DNA of 24,832 nt, taken from Bacteroidales bacterium (GTDB taxonomy: Bacteria > Bacteroidota > Bacteroidia > Bacteroidales > UBA932). Location of the stretch: positions 1-24,832 of the forward strand of contig JAFZLQ010000029.1 of assembly GCA_017551425.1 (NCBI GenBank), written 5' to 3'. The translations under genes and the position numbers were made by a program. The notes beneath the pieces were generated by a model that made no database searches, was not told the origin of the DNA, and saw nothing but the letters and a program-made list of their open reading frames with translations. Shown in pieces: positions 1 to 7,940 of this stretch; within the stretch, counting starts at the first letter, position 1, and each line of letters begins with the position of its first letter.

Positions 1-840
1 CGCATGAAGGTGCCCTTCGGCATCGCGCAGATAGGCAAGGCCTTCCGCAACGAGATCGTCGCCCGCCAGTTCATCTTCCGCATGAGGGAGTTCGAGCAGA
101 TGGAGATGCAGTTCTTCATCAAGCCCGGCACCGAGCTGGAGTGGTTCGCAAAATGGAAGGAACAGCGCATGAAGTGGCACGTCAACATAGGCATGGGAGC
201 GGAGAACTACCGTTTCCACGACCACGAGAAGCTGGCCCACTACGCCAACGCCGCCACCGACATCGAGTTCAACTTCCCCTTCGGCTTCAAGGAGCTGGAA
301 GGCATCCACAGCCGCACCAACTGGGACCTCGGCAGGCACCAGCAGTACTCCGGCCGCAAGATCGAGTACTTCGACCCTGAAGAAGGCGCCGCCTACACCC
401 CGTACGTGGTGGAGACTTCCATCGGCGTGGACCGCATGGTGCTCGCTGTGCTGAGCCATTCGCTCAAGGAGGAGAAGCTCGACAACGGCGAGACCCGCGT
501 CGTGCTGTCGATTCCCGCCCCTCTCGCCCCCGTGAAGGCCGCGGTGCTGCCGCTCGTAAAGAAGGACGGACTGCCCGAGCTCGCCCAGAAGATCATGGAC
601 GACCTCAAGTACGATTTCAACTGCCAGTACGAAGAGAAGGACTCCATCGGCAAGCGCTACCGCCGCCAGGATGCCATCGGCACTCCTTTCTGCATCACCG
701 TCGATCACCAGTCCCTCGAGGACGGCTGCGTGACGGTGCGCGAGCGCGACACCATGAGCCAGGAGCGCGTCCCCGTTTCCGAGCTCCGCGCCCTCATCGA
801 CAAGAGGGTCAACCTCAACAACCTCCTCCGCAACCTCTAG
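1..840 (+). CDS. glyS: Glycyl-tRNA synthetase, C-terminal part (5' end cut by window)
   Basis: This enzyme charges tRNA-Gly with glycine in the cytoplasm. The reading frame is open from base 1, so the start lies outside the window; 279 residues are visible. The alpha2-type class II core is recognisable: motif 2 (FRNEIVARQFIFRMREFEQ), the ELEGIHSRTNWDL stretch of the glycine-binding region, and motif 3 (GVDRMVLAVL) near residues 140-150. A C-terminal anticodon-binding domain follows, with RYRRQDAIGTPFCITVD and the VTVRERDTMSQERV ending typical of this domain. It is the single-chain GlyRS shared with archaea and eukaryotes, not the GlyQ/GlyS two-subunit form. A strong terminator follows 43 bases after the stop, so it ends its transcription unit. 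Confidence 0.96.
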   Translation, partial: RMKVPFGIAQIGKAFRNEIVARQFIFRMREFEQMEMQFFIKPGTELEWFAKWKEQRMKWHVNIGMGAENYRFHDHEKLAHYANAATDIEFNFPFGFKELEGIHSRTNWDLGRHQQYSGRKIEYFDPEEGAAYTPYVVETSIGVDRMVLAVLSHSLKEEKLDNGETRVVLSIPAPLAPVKAAVLPLVKKDGLPELAQKIMDDLKYDFNCQYEEKDSIGKRYRRQDAIGTPFCITVDHQSLEDGCVTVRERDTMSQERVPVSELRALIDKRVNLNNLLRNL

Positions 841-883
841 CCTGCCGGCGCTGCGATCCGGCTGAGCTTCAGCCACTTACGTT

Positions 884-917
884 ACGACCTCTGGGAAAAT
901 CTCCCAGAGGTCGTTTT
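884..917 (+). terminator. Rho-independent terminator after glyS
   Basis: A perfect 13-bp stem (ACGACCTCTGGGA at 884-896 pairs with 902-914) encloses a 5-base loop and is followed by TTTT. It ends glyS transcription. On the minus strand the hairpin has no U-run, so it is a weaker stop for the convergent metallopeptidase gene. A smaller 6-bp hairpin (GGCTGA/TCAGCC, 860-874) lies just upstream and lacks a T-run. Confidence 0.9.
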
Positions 918-932
918 CTATGTGGCTGACCG

Positions 933-2978
933 TCAGTCCTTTACCATTACGGGCGGAGGCAGCGGCGGGTAGAATTTCACCGGCCCGGAAGGCCCGTCGT
1001 ACGGGAAGAGGCCCTGGCCTGCGAGGGGCGGGGTGCCGCTGGAAACGGCGTCGCGCACGGGATCCGTGGGATCGTCATTGTCCAGGAAGGTCTCCATGTC
1101 GAAGGAGCCCCCTCCGAGCTCCATTATTCGCTTGACTATCAGCACCCTCTGCCATGTGGAGTAATACGGGCGGTTGTCTATCATGCAGCTGATCTTTTCC
1201 GAACGCCAGCGGTTGAGCGGATAGGTGTCCGCCCCCTGGAAGACGCCGATGCGATCGTACCTGGAATCCCACATGAGGCTCATGACGGCCTGGTTGTCCA
1301 GCAGGTCCGTCTTCCAAGGAACGTTGTCGTACGTCGCGGAAACATTGAGGGAGGTGGGCGAAGGCCAGCTGTGCCCCTCTATCACGGTGCTGGTGACATA
1401 GCTGTTGCCGCCCCAGTACTCGTCTGCGAAACGGCCGAATCCGTGGCCGCCGAACTCATGCAGGACTATGTTCATCCAGTTCCCGGTGGTGGTGCCGTAA
1501 AGGGCGAATTCCTCCTGCGTCGTGCTGCGCATTCCGGCGGAAACCTCCGATTCGCTTACCGCCGTGGTGGCAGGATATGTCCAGCTCGTGTTCGCACCTC
1601 CGTTCATGTACGGGACCAGGGCGAGGGAGCGTCCGTACGGATAGTGGAAGCAGATGCCGGCGTAGCGGGTGTCGTTTATCAGCATCAGGATGCTTACGTC
1701 GTCAATGTCGATCTTTCCCTTGATTATGTCCGGGCAGTTGGTCTCCACCGTCTGGAACACTATGTCCGTATCCGTCCACATGTCGTTGTACGAATTGGCG
1801 CCCCAGCTGGTCTTGTAGTAGGTGTCGTGCTTTTCGGTGACGTTCCAGTTGCCGTCCGTCTTGGACGCGCCGGACTCTTTGGATACCGTCGGAATGATAT
1901 AGACGTTGAACCAGTCCCTGTAGGTCTTGTACGGCTCGGTCTGGAAAAGGAAGTCGATTGCGGCGCGCGCCCTGGTCTTGAAAACGTTCTGCAGGGCGGA
2001 CGTGAAGCCGTCCCCTATGACCACCAGGTCCACCGGTCTGGTTCCCTTGGTCTGGGTCATGTACCGCTCCACTCCGGGCGGTAAGGAACTGAAGGAATTG
2101 TCCAGGTTGATGGTTCCCAGCTCCACGATGTGCGAGCGTTTGGGGCTGATTTTGGCGGTTGACGACTTGATGATGAAGTCTCCGTTCGCGTCCGTGAAGG
2201 TGAGGGAGAAACCGTCGCTCTCGCCGGGGGCGACCGCAAAATAATAGTCACCGCCCGCTTCAAAGCTGCCCTCCAGCGTCACGTACTTGGTATGGTCGTA
2301 ATTCATTGCGGCAAAACGGGTCATGTCCACATAACCCTCGCCGCCGGGGCTCGCGAAATACAGGCCGTCGCCGGCAACCGTATATGTGGTCTGGAGCTTG
2401 ACGCTGCGGACTTTTGACGCGCCGGCGCCCGCCAGCTTGAAGTGGACCAGCGACAGCACGTTCTTGAAATGCAGCTGCCCGAGGGCCGAGGCTTTGCCGC
2501 CCGCATAGGACACGGCCTGGTTGAGTCCCCTCTCTATACTGCCCTTGACCGCAGTCTGCACGGGAGGAACGGCTATGGCGAACCAGTACTCACCATCATT
2601 TTCCGACGGGGCGAACGAGGTGTAGCGCTCGGCGGGATAAAATGCGAGATAGGTGAGCGGAGCGGACGAGGGGGACCAGTTGTCGGAGTAGAACTCCGCC
2701 ACATTCGAGCCGCCGTCGTTCGTGGTGAATTCCCTTGAATACATTCCGGCGGATGCCGAGATTACGCCGAACACCCTGATCTTGTCTCCTGAATTCCACA
2801 CGACGTCGGCATGAGTGCCGGCGCTGTTCATGGATATGGAGGTACGGGTGCCGTCGTCCATGGTGGCGACAAGGACTTTGCGGTTGGAAACCGGGGCCTC
2901 GGGGATTTCCGGGGCCTCGAGGGCGCAGGATGCGAGCGCGGCCAGCGTCATGGCCATAAATACGTAACGTGTTTTCAT
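933..2978 (-). CDS. Secreted M64-family (IgA-peptidase-like) zinc metallopeptidase lipoprotein
   Basis: A 681-residue protein with a lipoprotein signal peptide: MKTRYVF, a hydrophobic core, and lipobox LASC with Cys18. It should be lipid-anchored in the envelope, probably facing outward. Residues from about 25 to 300 resemble the fimbrillin-like beta domain often seen on Bacteroidales surface proteins. The rest resembles peptidase family M64, with VIGDGFTS, the zinc site HEFGGHGFGRFADEY at residues 507-521, and an FQGADTYPLNRWRS segment. The zinc motif reads HExxxH, one residue longer than classical HExxH. The start chosen is the ATG at 2978 because it overlaps the stop of the upstream 46-residue gene (ATGA); an in-frame ATG two codons earlier (2984) is possible. 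The substrate cannot be read from the sequence. Confidence 0.88.
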   Translation of the reverse strand: MKTRYVFMAMTLAALASCALEAPEIPEAPVSNRKVLVATMDDGTRTSISMNSAGTHADVVWNSGDKIRVFGVISASAGMYSREFTTNDGGSNVAEFYSDNWSPSSAPLTYLAFYPAERYTSFAPSENDGEYWFAIAVPPVQTAVKGSIERGLNQAVSYAGGKASALGQLHFKNVLSLVHFKLAGAGASKVRSVKLQTTYTVAGDGLYFASPGGEGYVDMTRFAAMNYDHTKYVTLEGSFEAGGDYYFAVAPGESDGFSLTFTDANGDFIIKSSTAKISPKRSHIVELGTINLDNSFSSLPPGVERYMTQTKGTRPVDLVVIGDGFTSALQNVFKTRARAAIDFLFQTEPYKTYRDWFNVYIIPTVSKESGASKTDGNWNVTEKHDTYYKTSWGANSYNDMWTDTDIVFQTVETNCPDIIKGKIDIDDVSILMLINDTRYAGICFHYPYGRSLALVPYMNGGANTSWTYPATTAVSESEVSAGMRSTTQEEFALYGTTTGNWMNIVLHEFGGHGFGRFADEYWGGNSYVTSTVIEGHSWPSPTSLNVSATYDNVPWKTDLLDNQAVMSLMWDSRYDRIGVFQGADTYPLNRWRSEKISCMIDNRPYYSTWQRVLIVKRIMELGGGSFDMETFLDNDDPTDPVRDAVSSGTPPLAGQGLFPYDGPSGPVKFYPPLPPPVMVKD

Positions 2979-3115
2979 AGCCATGTGTATTCGGGGTTGA
3001 CAAAACCGGTATCGACTATATCGACGTCATAGCCCTCGTTGCTTCCGAGGAGGAAACCGAGGCCGGGGAGCAGTTCGTCCGTGCAAATCTCGGGCGGATT
3101 GTAAGGTTGCTTCAT
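2975..3115 (-). CDS. 46-residue small protein overlapping the M64 peptidase gene
   Basis: A short open frame encodes MKQPYNPPEICTDELL, then GLGFLLGSNEGYD and a tail ending NPEYTWL. Its TGA stop overlaps the peptidase ATG (ATGA), so translation of the two is probably coupled. A TAnnTTTG promoter box lies 25 bases upstream of its ATG on the same strand, and no other open frame intervenes. It has no signal peptide or membrane segment, one Cys and many acidic residues. I do not recognise a named family; short proteins with a basic 'MKxxYxxPE' start and an acidic Gly/Asp-rich tail are familiar beside Bacteroidales lipoprotein genes, but that is from memory. It could be a peptide precursor, a chaperone or substrate for the peptidase, or only a coupling leader. 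Confidence 0.6.
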   Translation of the reverse strand: MKQPYNPPEICTDELLPGLGFLLGSNEGYDVDIVDTGFVNPEYTWL

Positions 3116-3140
3116 AAGCGGATGCCGTTGATGGAATACG

Positions 3141-3148
3141 CAAATATA
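3141..3148 (-). promoter_or_regulatory. Bacteroidales -7 box for the small peptide/M64 operon
   Basis: Read on the minus strand this is TATATTTG, matching the Bacteroides -7 consensus TAnnTTTG. It ends 25 bases before the ATG at 3115. No clear -33 TTG is seen at the expected distance. It lies back-to-back with the secDF promoter, so the two polymerase footprints should overlap. Confidence 0.6.
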
Positions 3149-3156
3149 ATAAATTA

Positions 3157-3186
3157 TTGGTGTTTCGAATAAAAATGCTATCTTTG
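3157..3186 (+). promoter_or_regulatory. Promoter of secDF (-33 TTG, -7 TATCTTTG)
   Basis: TTG at 3157-3159 and TATCTTTG at 3179-3186 are separated by 19 bases, the usual Bacteroides sigma-ABfr arrangement. The box ends 38 bases before the secDF ATG, leaving a short AT-rich leader. Confidence 0.75.
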
Positions 3187-3224
3187 CAAGCTATTTTGGA
3201 CAATTATTAATATTAACCATAGTT

Positions 3225-6200
3225 ATGCAAAGCAAAGGAGCAATCAGACTTGTAGCAATTCTGCTCGCAATCGCCTGCCTGTGGCAGCTCTCCTTCACGG
3301 CCGTAACCTCCCTCCAGGAGAAGAAGGCCGCAAAGGCCGCCGCCGCCAGGGCCGAGGCCTTCGCACAGGGAGCGGAATGGAACAAAGTCGCAGCTGAGGA
3401 TCAGGCATATTTCCTCGATTCCCTCAAGAAGAACGAAGAGAAAAGGTACACCGACTCCATCTCTTCAGAGAAAGTTTATTTCGGTTATACATTCAAGGAC
3501 GTAAAGGCCAAGGAGATCAACCTCGGTCTGGACCTCAAGGGCGGTATGAACGTCATGCTGCAGGTTCAGCTCGAAGACCTTGTAAAGGCACTCTCCGGCA
3601 ATAACCAGAGCCCCGCATTCCTGCAGGCCCTTTCCCTCGCGAAGCAGCGCGTGGTCGGTTCACAGTCCGACTTCATCACCCTCTTCGCAGACGCATGGAA
3701 GGAGACTTCCGGCGGCGCAAGGCTTGCCCAGGTGTTCGGCACCTACGAAATGCGCGACCGCATCAAGCCCGAGTCGACCGACGAACAGGTAGTGGCAGTC
3801 ATCAAGGAAGAGGCAGAGAGCGCAATCTCCAACTCTTTCAACGTGCTCCGCAACCGTATCGACCGCTTCGGCGTCACCCAGCCTTCCATCCAGAAGCTCG
3901 GAAACACCGGCCGCATCCTCGTGGAACTCCCCGGCGTGAAGGAGCCTGAGCGCGTCCGCAAACTCCTCCAGGGCACCGCATCCCTCGAGTTCTGGACAAC
4001 TTTCGACGCAGCCGAGATCACCCCTTACCTCCAGGAAGCCAACCTTCTGCTCGCCCAGTATGCGGCAGCCGATGAGACCCCCGCAGTGGAGGAGAAGACC
4101 GGTGAGACAGACCTCGTGGCAGAGGAGCTCAAGGCCCAGAACGAGAACGAAGACAACCTGGCCGCCTACAAGAAGGCCAATCCCCTCTTCGCCGTCCTGC
4201 AGCCCTCCAACTACCGCGGCAACGCCTGCATCGGCTTCGCAGCCGCAGCAGACACCGCAGCAGTGAACAAGTACCTCGCAATGCCCGAGGTTGCCGCACT
4301 CTTCCCCGCCGAGTTCCGCCCCATGTGGAGCGTCAAGCCCAGCGAGTACATGCAGTCCGACAACATCTTCGAGCTCATCGCCATCAAGTCCTCCAGCCGT
4401 GACGGCAAGGCTCCCCTCGACGGCGGCGTGGTTACCGACGCACGCGTGACCACCAACGACCGCCGCGGCGGCTCCCCCACCGTTTCCATGACCATGAACG
4501 CGGAGGGCGCCAACATCTGGGCACGTCTCACCAAAGACAACATCGGCAAGCAGATAGCCATCGTCCTCGACGGTACCGTATATTCCTATCCTACCGTCAA
4601 CGGCGAGATCACCGGCGGTTCTTCGGAAATCAGCGGCCACTTCGACATGGAAGAGGCGACCGACCTTACCAACGTCCTCAAGTCCGGTAAGCTTCCCGCC
4701 CCTGCAACCATCGTACAGGAGCAGGTCGTAGGTCCTTCCCTCGGTGCAGAGTCCATCAGGGCGGGTCTCGTCTCCTTCCTCATCGCATTCGTGCTGGTGC
4801 TCCTCTACATGATCCTCTTCTACAAGGGAGCGGGTCTCGTTGCAGACGCAGCGCTTCTCACCAACGTCCTCCTGCTGTTCGGCACCCTCGCATCGTTCGG
4901 CGCCGTCCTCACCCTCCCGGGTATCGCAGGTCTCGTCCTGACCCTGGGTATGGCAGTGGACGCCAACGTTATCATCTATGAGCGTATCAAGGAAGAGCTC
5001 AAGGCCGGCAAGGGTCTGGGCAAGGCCGTCCACGACGGTTACCAGAACGCCTACTCCGCCATTATCGACGGTCAGGTGACCACCCTCCTCACCGGTCTCG
5101 TGCTGTTCTTCTTCGGTTCCGGTCCTATCAAGGGCTTCGCCACCACGCTCATCATCGGTATCGTCACCTCCGTCCTCACCTCCATCTTCATCACCCGCCT
5201 CATCATCGACGGCCGCGTGAGCAAGGGCAAGGACATGACCTTCGAGTGGGAGTGGTCCAAGAACTTCCTCAAGAACACCAACTTCGACTTCATCAAGGCC
5301 CGCAAGTGGTCCTATGTTGTTTCTTCCGCACTCATCCTCATCTCCCTCGGAAGCATCTTCTTCAAGGGCTTTACCTACGGTGTGGATTTCACCGGCGGCC
5401 GCACCTACGTCGTTCGTTTCGACCAGAGCGTCACCGCGGAGGAAGTGCGTGCAGCAGTCAACGCCACCTTCAACGCGGCGGATCCCGAGTCTTCCGTGGA
5501 AGTCAAGCAGTTCGGCGGCGAATCACAGATGAAGGTCACCACCTCCTACAAGGTAAAGGACGAGTCCTCCAGCGTCGATGCAGAGATCGAAGGCATGCTG
5601 TACGAGTCCCTCAAGGGATTCTATTCCAACGAGCCCAGCTTCGACGACTTCAAGGACACCGCAAACAACCCCAACGGTATCATCTCCTCAGACAAGGTCG
5701 GCGCATCCATTGCAAGCGACATCAAGCGCTCCGCAGTCATCAGCGTCATCCTCGCCCTCCTTATCATCTTCGCCTACATCGCATGGCGATTCAAGGGCTG
5801 GAACTGGGGTCTCGGCGGCGTCGTATCGCTGGCTCATACCGCAATCATCCTCATCGGCTTCTTCTCGCTGTTCAGCGGAATCCTGCCGTTCAACCTCGAC
5901 GTCGACCAAACCTTCATCGCAGCTATCCTGACGATCATCGGTTACGCAATCAACGACAACGTGGTTATCTTCGACCGTATCCGTGAGAACCTCGGCCTGC
6001 ACCCCAACGACGACTTCAAGACCATGGTCAACAGGTCGCTCAACCAGACCCTCACCCGTACCGTCAACACTTCGGTGTCAACCCTCCTCCCTATGCTTGC
6101 CATCGCATTCTTCGGCGGCGAGTCCATCAGGGGTCTGTCGGTTGCACTCTGCCTCGGTGTTCTCGTAGGAACCTACGCTTCCATCATGATCGGTACTCCT

Positions 6201-6251
6201 ATCATGTACGACTCCACCCGCAGGATCGCAAAGAAAGAGGTCAAGAAGTAA
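3225..6251 (+). CDS. secDF: SecDF fusion, protein translocase accessory subunit
   Basis: SecDF uses the proton-motive force to help pull proteins through the SecYEG channel from the periplasmic side. Here SecD and SecF are one 1008-residue chain, the normal Bacteroidota arrangement. The N-terminus (MQSKGAIRLVAILLAIA) is the first membrane helix and supports this start. The SecD half carries LGLDLKGGMNVMLQV near residue 100, a large periplasmic region, and a membrane bundle with GMAVDANVIIYERIKEEL from residue 575. The SecF half begins near residue 690, with YGVDFTGGRTYVVRF near 718 and GYAINDNVVIFDRIRENL from residue 906. The Asp residues of these two motifs are the ones tied to proton movement in the family. 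It is transcribed alone, from a recognisable promoter to a strong terminator. Confidence 0.97.
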   Translation: MQSKGAIRLVAILLAIACLWQLSFTAVTSLQEKKAAKAAAARAEAFAQGAEWNKVAAEDQAYFLDSLKKNEEKRYTDSISSEKVYFGYTFKDVKAKEINLGLDLKGGMNVMLQVQLEDLVKALSGNNQSPAFLQALSLAKQRVVGSQSDFITLFADAWKETSGGARLAQVFGTYEMRDRIKPESTDEQVVAVIKEEAESAISNSFNVLRNRIDRFGVTQPSIQKLGNTGRILVELPGVKEPERVRKLLQGTASLEFWTTFDAAEITPYLQEANLLLAQYAAADETPAVEEKTGETDLVAEELKAQNENEDNLAAYKKANPLFAVLQPSNYRGNACIGFAAAADTAAVNKYLAMPEVAALFPAEFRPMWSVKPSEYMQSDNIFELIAIKSSSRDGKAPLDGGVVTDARVTTNDRRGGSPTVSMTMNAEGANIWARLTKDNIGKQIAIVLDGTVYSYPTVNGEITGGSSEISGHFDMEEATDLTNVLKSGKLPAPATIVQEQVVGPSLGAESIRAGLVSFLIAFVLVLLYMILFYKGAGLVADAALLTNVLLLFGTLASFGAVLTLPGIAGLVLTLGMAVDANVIIYERIKEELKAGKGLGKAVHDGYQNAYSAIIDGQVTTLLTGLVLFFFGSGPIKGFATTLIIGIVTSVLTSIFITRLIIDGRVSKGKDMTFEWEWSKNFLKNTNFDFIKARKWSYVVSSALILISLGSIFFKGFTYGVDFTGGRTYVVRFDQSVTAEEVRAAVNATFNAADPESSVEVKQFGGESQMKVTTSYKVKDESSSVDAEIEGMLYESLKGFYSNEPSFDDFKDTANNPNGIISSDKVGASIASDIKRSAVISVILALLIIFAYIAWRFKGWNWGLGGVVSLAHTAIILIGFFSLFSGILPFNLDVDQTFIAAILTIIGYAINDNVVIFDRIRENLGLHPNDDFKTMVNRSLNQTLTRTVNTSVSTLLPMLAIAFFGGESIRGLSVALCLGVLVGTYASIMIGTPIMYDSTRRIAKKEVKK

Positions 6252-6271
6252 TCCTACGGCCTCTATACAAT

Positions 6272-6302
6272 AAAAGCGGCGCCCTCGCGGGTGCCGCTTT
6301 TT
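6272..6302. terminator. Bidirectional terminator between secDF and the DUF4923 gene
   Basis: The stem AAAAGCGGCGCCC (6272-6284) pairs with GGGTGCCGCTTTT (6289-6301) across the loop TCGC, with one G-U pair. An A-run on the left and a T-run on the right mean it can end transcription from either side: secDF from the left, and the dnaE-thiL-like-DUF4923 unit whose last stop is at 6318 from the right. Confidence 0.9.
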
Positions 6303-6317
6303 GTGTGTCCTGCCGGC

Positions 6318-6926
6318 TTACTTGCTGAGCTTGAAACCGAGCTTGAGGTCGTCGATGTTGGCGACTGCCTGCTGCACCGTGTTGATGGTGGAGTTGTTGA
6401 CCTTTGTTCCCACGGCATTGAGAACCTTCTTTACGAAGTCCAGGAACTTGCCGGACTCGAAGAGGAGGTCGCAGCCGTAATCGGTCTTCTTGATCGTGCC
6501 TACCAACTTGAATGTCAGCACTTTGGCGAAGTTGAGGGTGATCTTGTCCCCATCCTTGGTCCAGGTGCCGGGGATGTTGATCTTCTGGGCGGTGAGGGTG
6601 AAGGAACCGTCCTCCTTGAAGTGGAAGGAAGCGGCGCCCGCCTTGATGCCGGCCTTTGCAAGAAGGTTGTTCACCTGGTCCTCGACCTTGCCGGTGCTGG
6701 CCGCGGCGGCCACGTTTGCAAGGACATTGTTGGAGGATGCGCCTATTGCAACGCCCTTGTATTTCCAGTTGCCCTTTACGTCGAAGGTTGAGCCTGAGCT
6801 CTTTCCGGAGACAATGTCGCCGACCTTTTCAGTAGCAATGTTGAGGAAGTCGTCGAGCCAGCTCTGTGCGCTGGCGACGGATGCAAACAGCATCATGCAG
6901 CCGATAACGGTAAAAATTTTCTTCAT
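6318..6926 (-). CDS. Secreted DUF4923 (lipocalin-like) protein
   Basis: A 202-residue exported protein with a signal peptide (MKKIFTVIGCMMLFASVASA, cleavage expected before QSW). The mature part starts with an amphipathic stretch (WLDDFLNIATEKVGDIV). It continues with VKGNWKYKGVAIG, SFHFKEDGSFTLT and IPGTWTKDGDKITLNF, a repeated 'Gly-x-Trp ... fill-in strand' layout typical of small beta-barrel lipocalin-like folds and of DUF4923, common in Bacteroidales. Function is unknown. The start at 6926 was chosen over an upstream in-frame ATG at 6965 because the signal peptide begins here and the earlier start would overlap the upstream gene. It lies 20 bases after the ThiL-like gene and is probably the last gene of the dnaE unit. 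Confidence 0.8.
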   Translation of the reverse strand: MKKIFTVIGCMMLFASVASAQSWLDDFLNIATEKVGDIVSGKSSGSTFDVKGNWKYKGVAIGASSNNVLANVAAAASTGKVEDQVNNLLAKAGIKAGAASFHFKEDGSFTLTAQKINIPGTWTKDGDKITLNFAKVLTFKLVGTIKKTDYGCDLLFESGKFLDFVKKVLNAVGTKVNNSTINTVQQAVANIDDLKLGFKLSK

Positions 6927-6946
6927 AATTATTAATGGTTTATGGG

Positions 6947-7936
6947 TTATTCTTCTCGTGGCCATCCGGGTGCGGACACCGGATGCTCCAGGCCGTCGGG
7001 AGATACAAGAACCGCGCCTACGTCCGCCTGGGCAAGATGTCCGATTATGTCGAAGGTCTGGAAATCCGTACGGAACTTCTCATACTCCCCTATCGGCACG
7101 GCAAGGAGCACGCGGCAGTCGTCGCCGCCGTTCATCGCCGCGGACACGGGGTCGAGGTCCAGGGTCTTGCCAAGCTCGAAGCTGCCGCCCTCGAAGGGGA
7201 TGCGGTCTGCGTAAACCTTTACCCCGAGGCCGGTCGCGCGGCGCAGCCGCAGTAGTGCGTCTGCCAGCCCGCGATCCACGAACAAAGCTGCGGAAGGGCT
7301 GATTCCGGCATCCTGAAGGGCCGCCGGAAGGCCTGAAGGGAGCTCCGGTTTGAGGTAGGAGCCGACCAGCATGCGGTAACGCTCCAGTTCCTTCCGGTCT
7401 TCCGAACCTGCTTCAAAGCTGCCGCGGCCGCGCTCCAGAACCCTGAGCCCAAGGAAGGCCGCGCCAAGCGCACCGCTCACGCACAGGAGGTCTTTGGTCG
7501 CGGGGGCGGACAGCTTGAGTCCGCTCTCCCCCGCCGCTCCCACGGCAATTGTGAGCCCGTTGCGGGAGGGCTGAAGGTCGAGAGTCAGCGAAGAGTATCC
7601 GAATTCCTTTGCCGCCGCCACAACCCCGCTCCACAGCTCGCGAACCTGATCCATGCCGAGTTTAGCCGACAGGCCAAGGTTGACGTTGAGCGCCCTGGGC
7701 TCCGCAAGGCCGGCGTAAAGCTCTCCGGTCACAAGCGCAACCGCCTTGTATCCAAGGTGTTTCAGGGGAAAATAGACGAGGTCGAAGTCTATGCCTTCCA
7801 GCAGAAGGCGCGATGCCGTGACCACCCTGGCCCCGGGGGCCGGCTCAATGCTTCCGCTGCCGAAAGCATCAAATCCGGAGCCCTCGAACAGCTCCCTGAT
7901 GGCCTCAACCCGGCCTAATTGGGCAAAATCCTGCAT
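6947..7936 (-). CDS. ThiL-like (AIR synthase-fold) protein lacking catalytic residues
   Basis: A 329-residue protein clearly related to thiamine-monophosphate kinase ThiL, which makes thiamine diphosphate from ThMP and ATP. The family stretch LLLEGIDFDLVYFPLKHLGYKAV (residues 44-66) is nearly intact, and GALGAAFLGLRVLER, the KPE loop and NGGDD (269-273) are also recognisable. Compared with the family patterns I know, the metal and ATP ligands are changed: the early DDAAV is absent (APGARVV), TTD is ASR (residues 41-43), LSD is TGE (70-72), GGD is TLD (118-120), and DISDG is FVDRG (219-223). Only the Asp at 120 survives from the main set. The frame is intact with no stops, so this is a maintained gene, probably a pseudoenzyme or one with a new role. 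It starts 4 bases after dnaE ends. Confidence 0.8.
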   Translation of the reverse strand: MQDFAQLGRVEAIRELFEGSGFDAFGSGSIEPAPGARVVTASRLLLEGIDFDLVYFPLKHLGYKAVALVTGELYAGLAEPRALNVNLGLSAKLGMDQVRELWSGVVAAAKEFGYSSLTLDLQPSRNGLTIAVGAAGESGLKLSAPATKDLLCVSGALGAAFLGLRVLERGRGSFEAGSEDRKELERYRMLVGSYLKPELPSGLPAALQDAGISPSAALFVDRGLADALLRLRRATGLGVKVYADRIPFEGGSFELGKTLDLDPVSAAMNGGDDCRVLLAVPIGEYEKFRTDFQTFDIIGHLAQADVGAVLVSPDGLEHPVSAPGWPREE

Positions 7937-7940
7937 GTTT

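Noticed and set aside
860..874. Hairpin GGCTGA/TCAGCC as a terminator of glyS
   Set aside because: It lacks a T-run and a much stronger terminator lies directly downstream at 884-917.
3660..5033. 457-codon open frame on the minus strand inside secDF
   Set aside because: It is a shadow of the secDF coding frame with biased Gly/Glu/Asp/Cys content and no recognisable domain.
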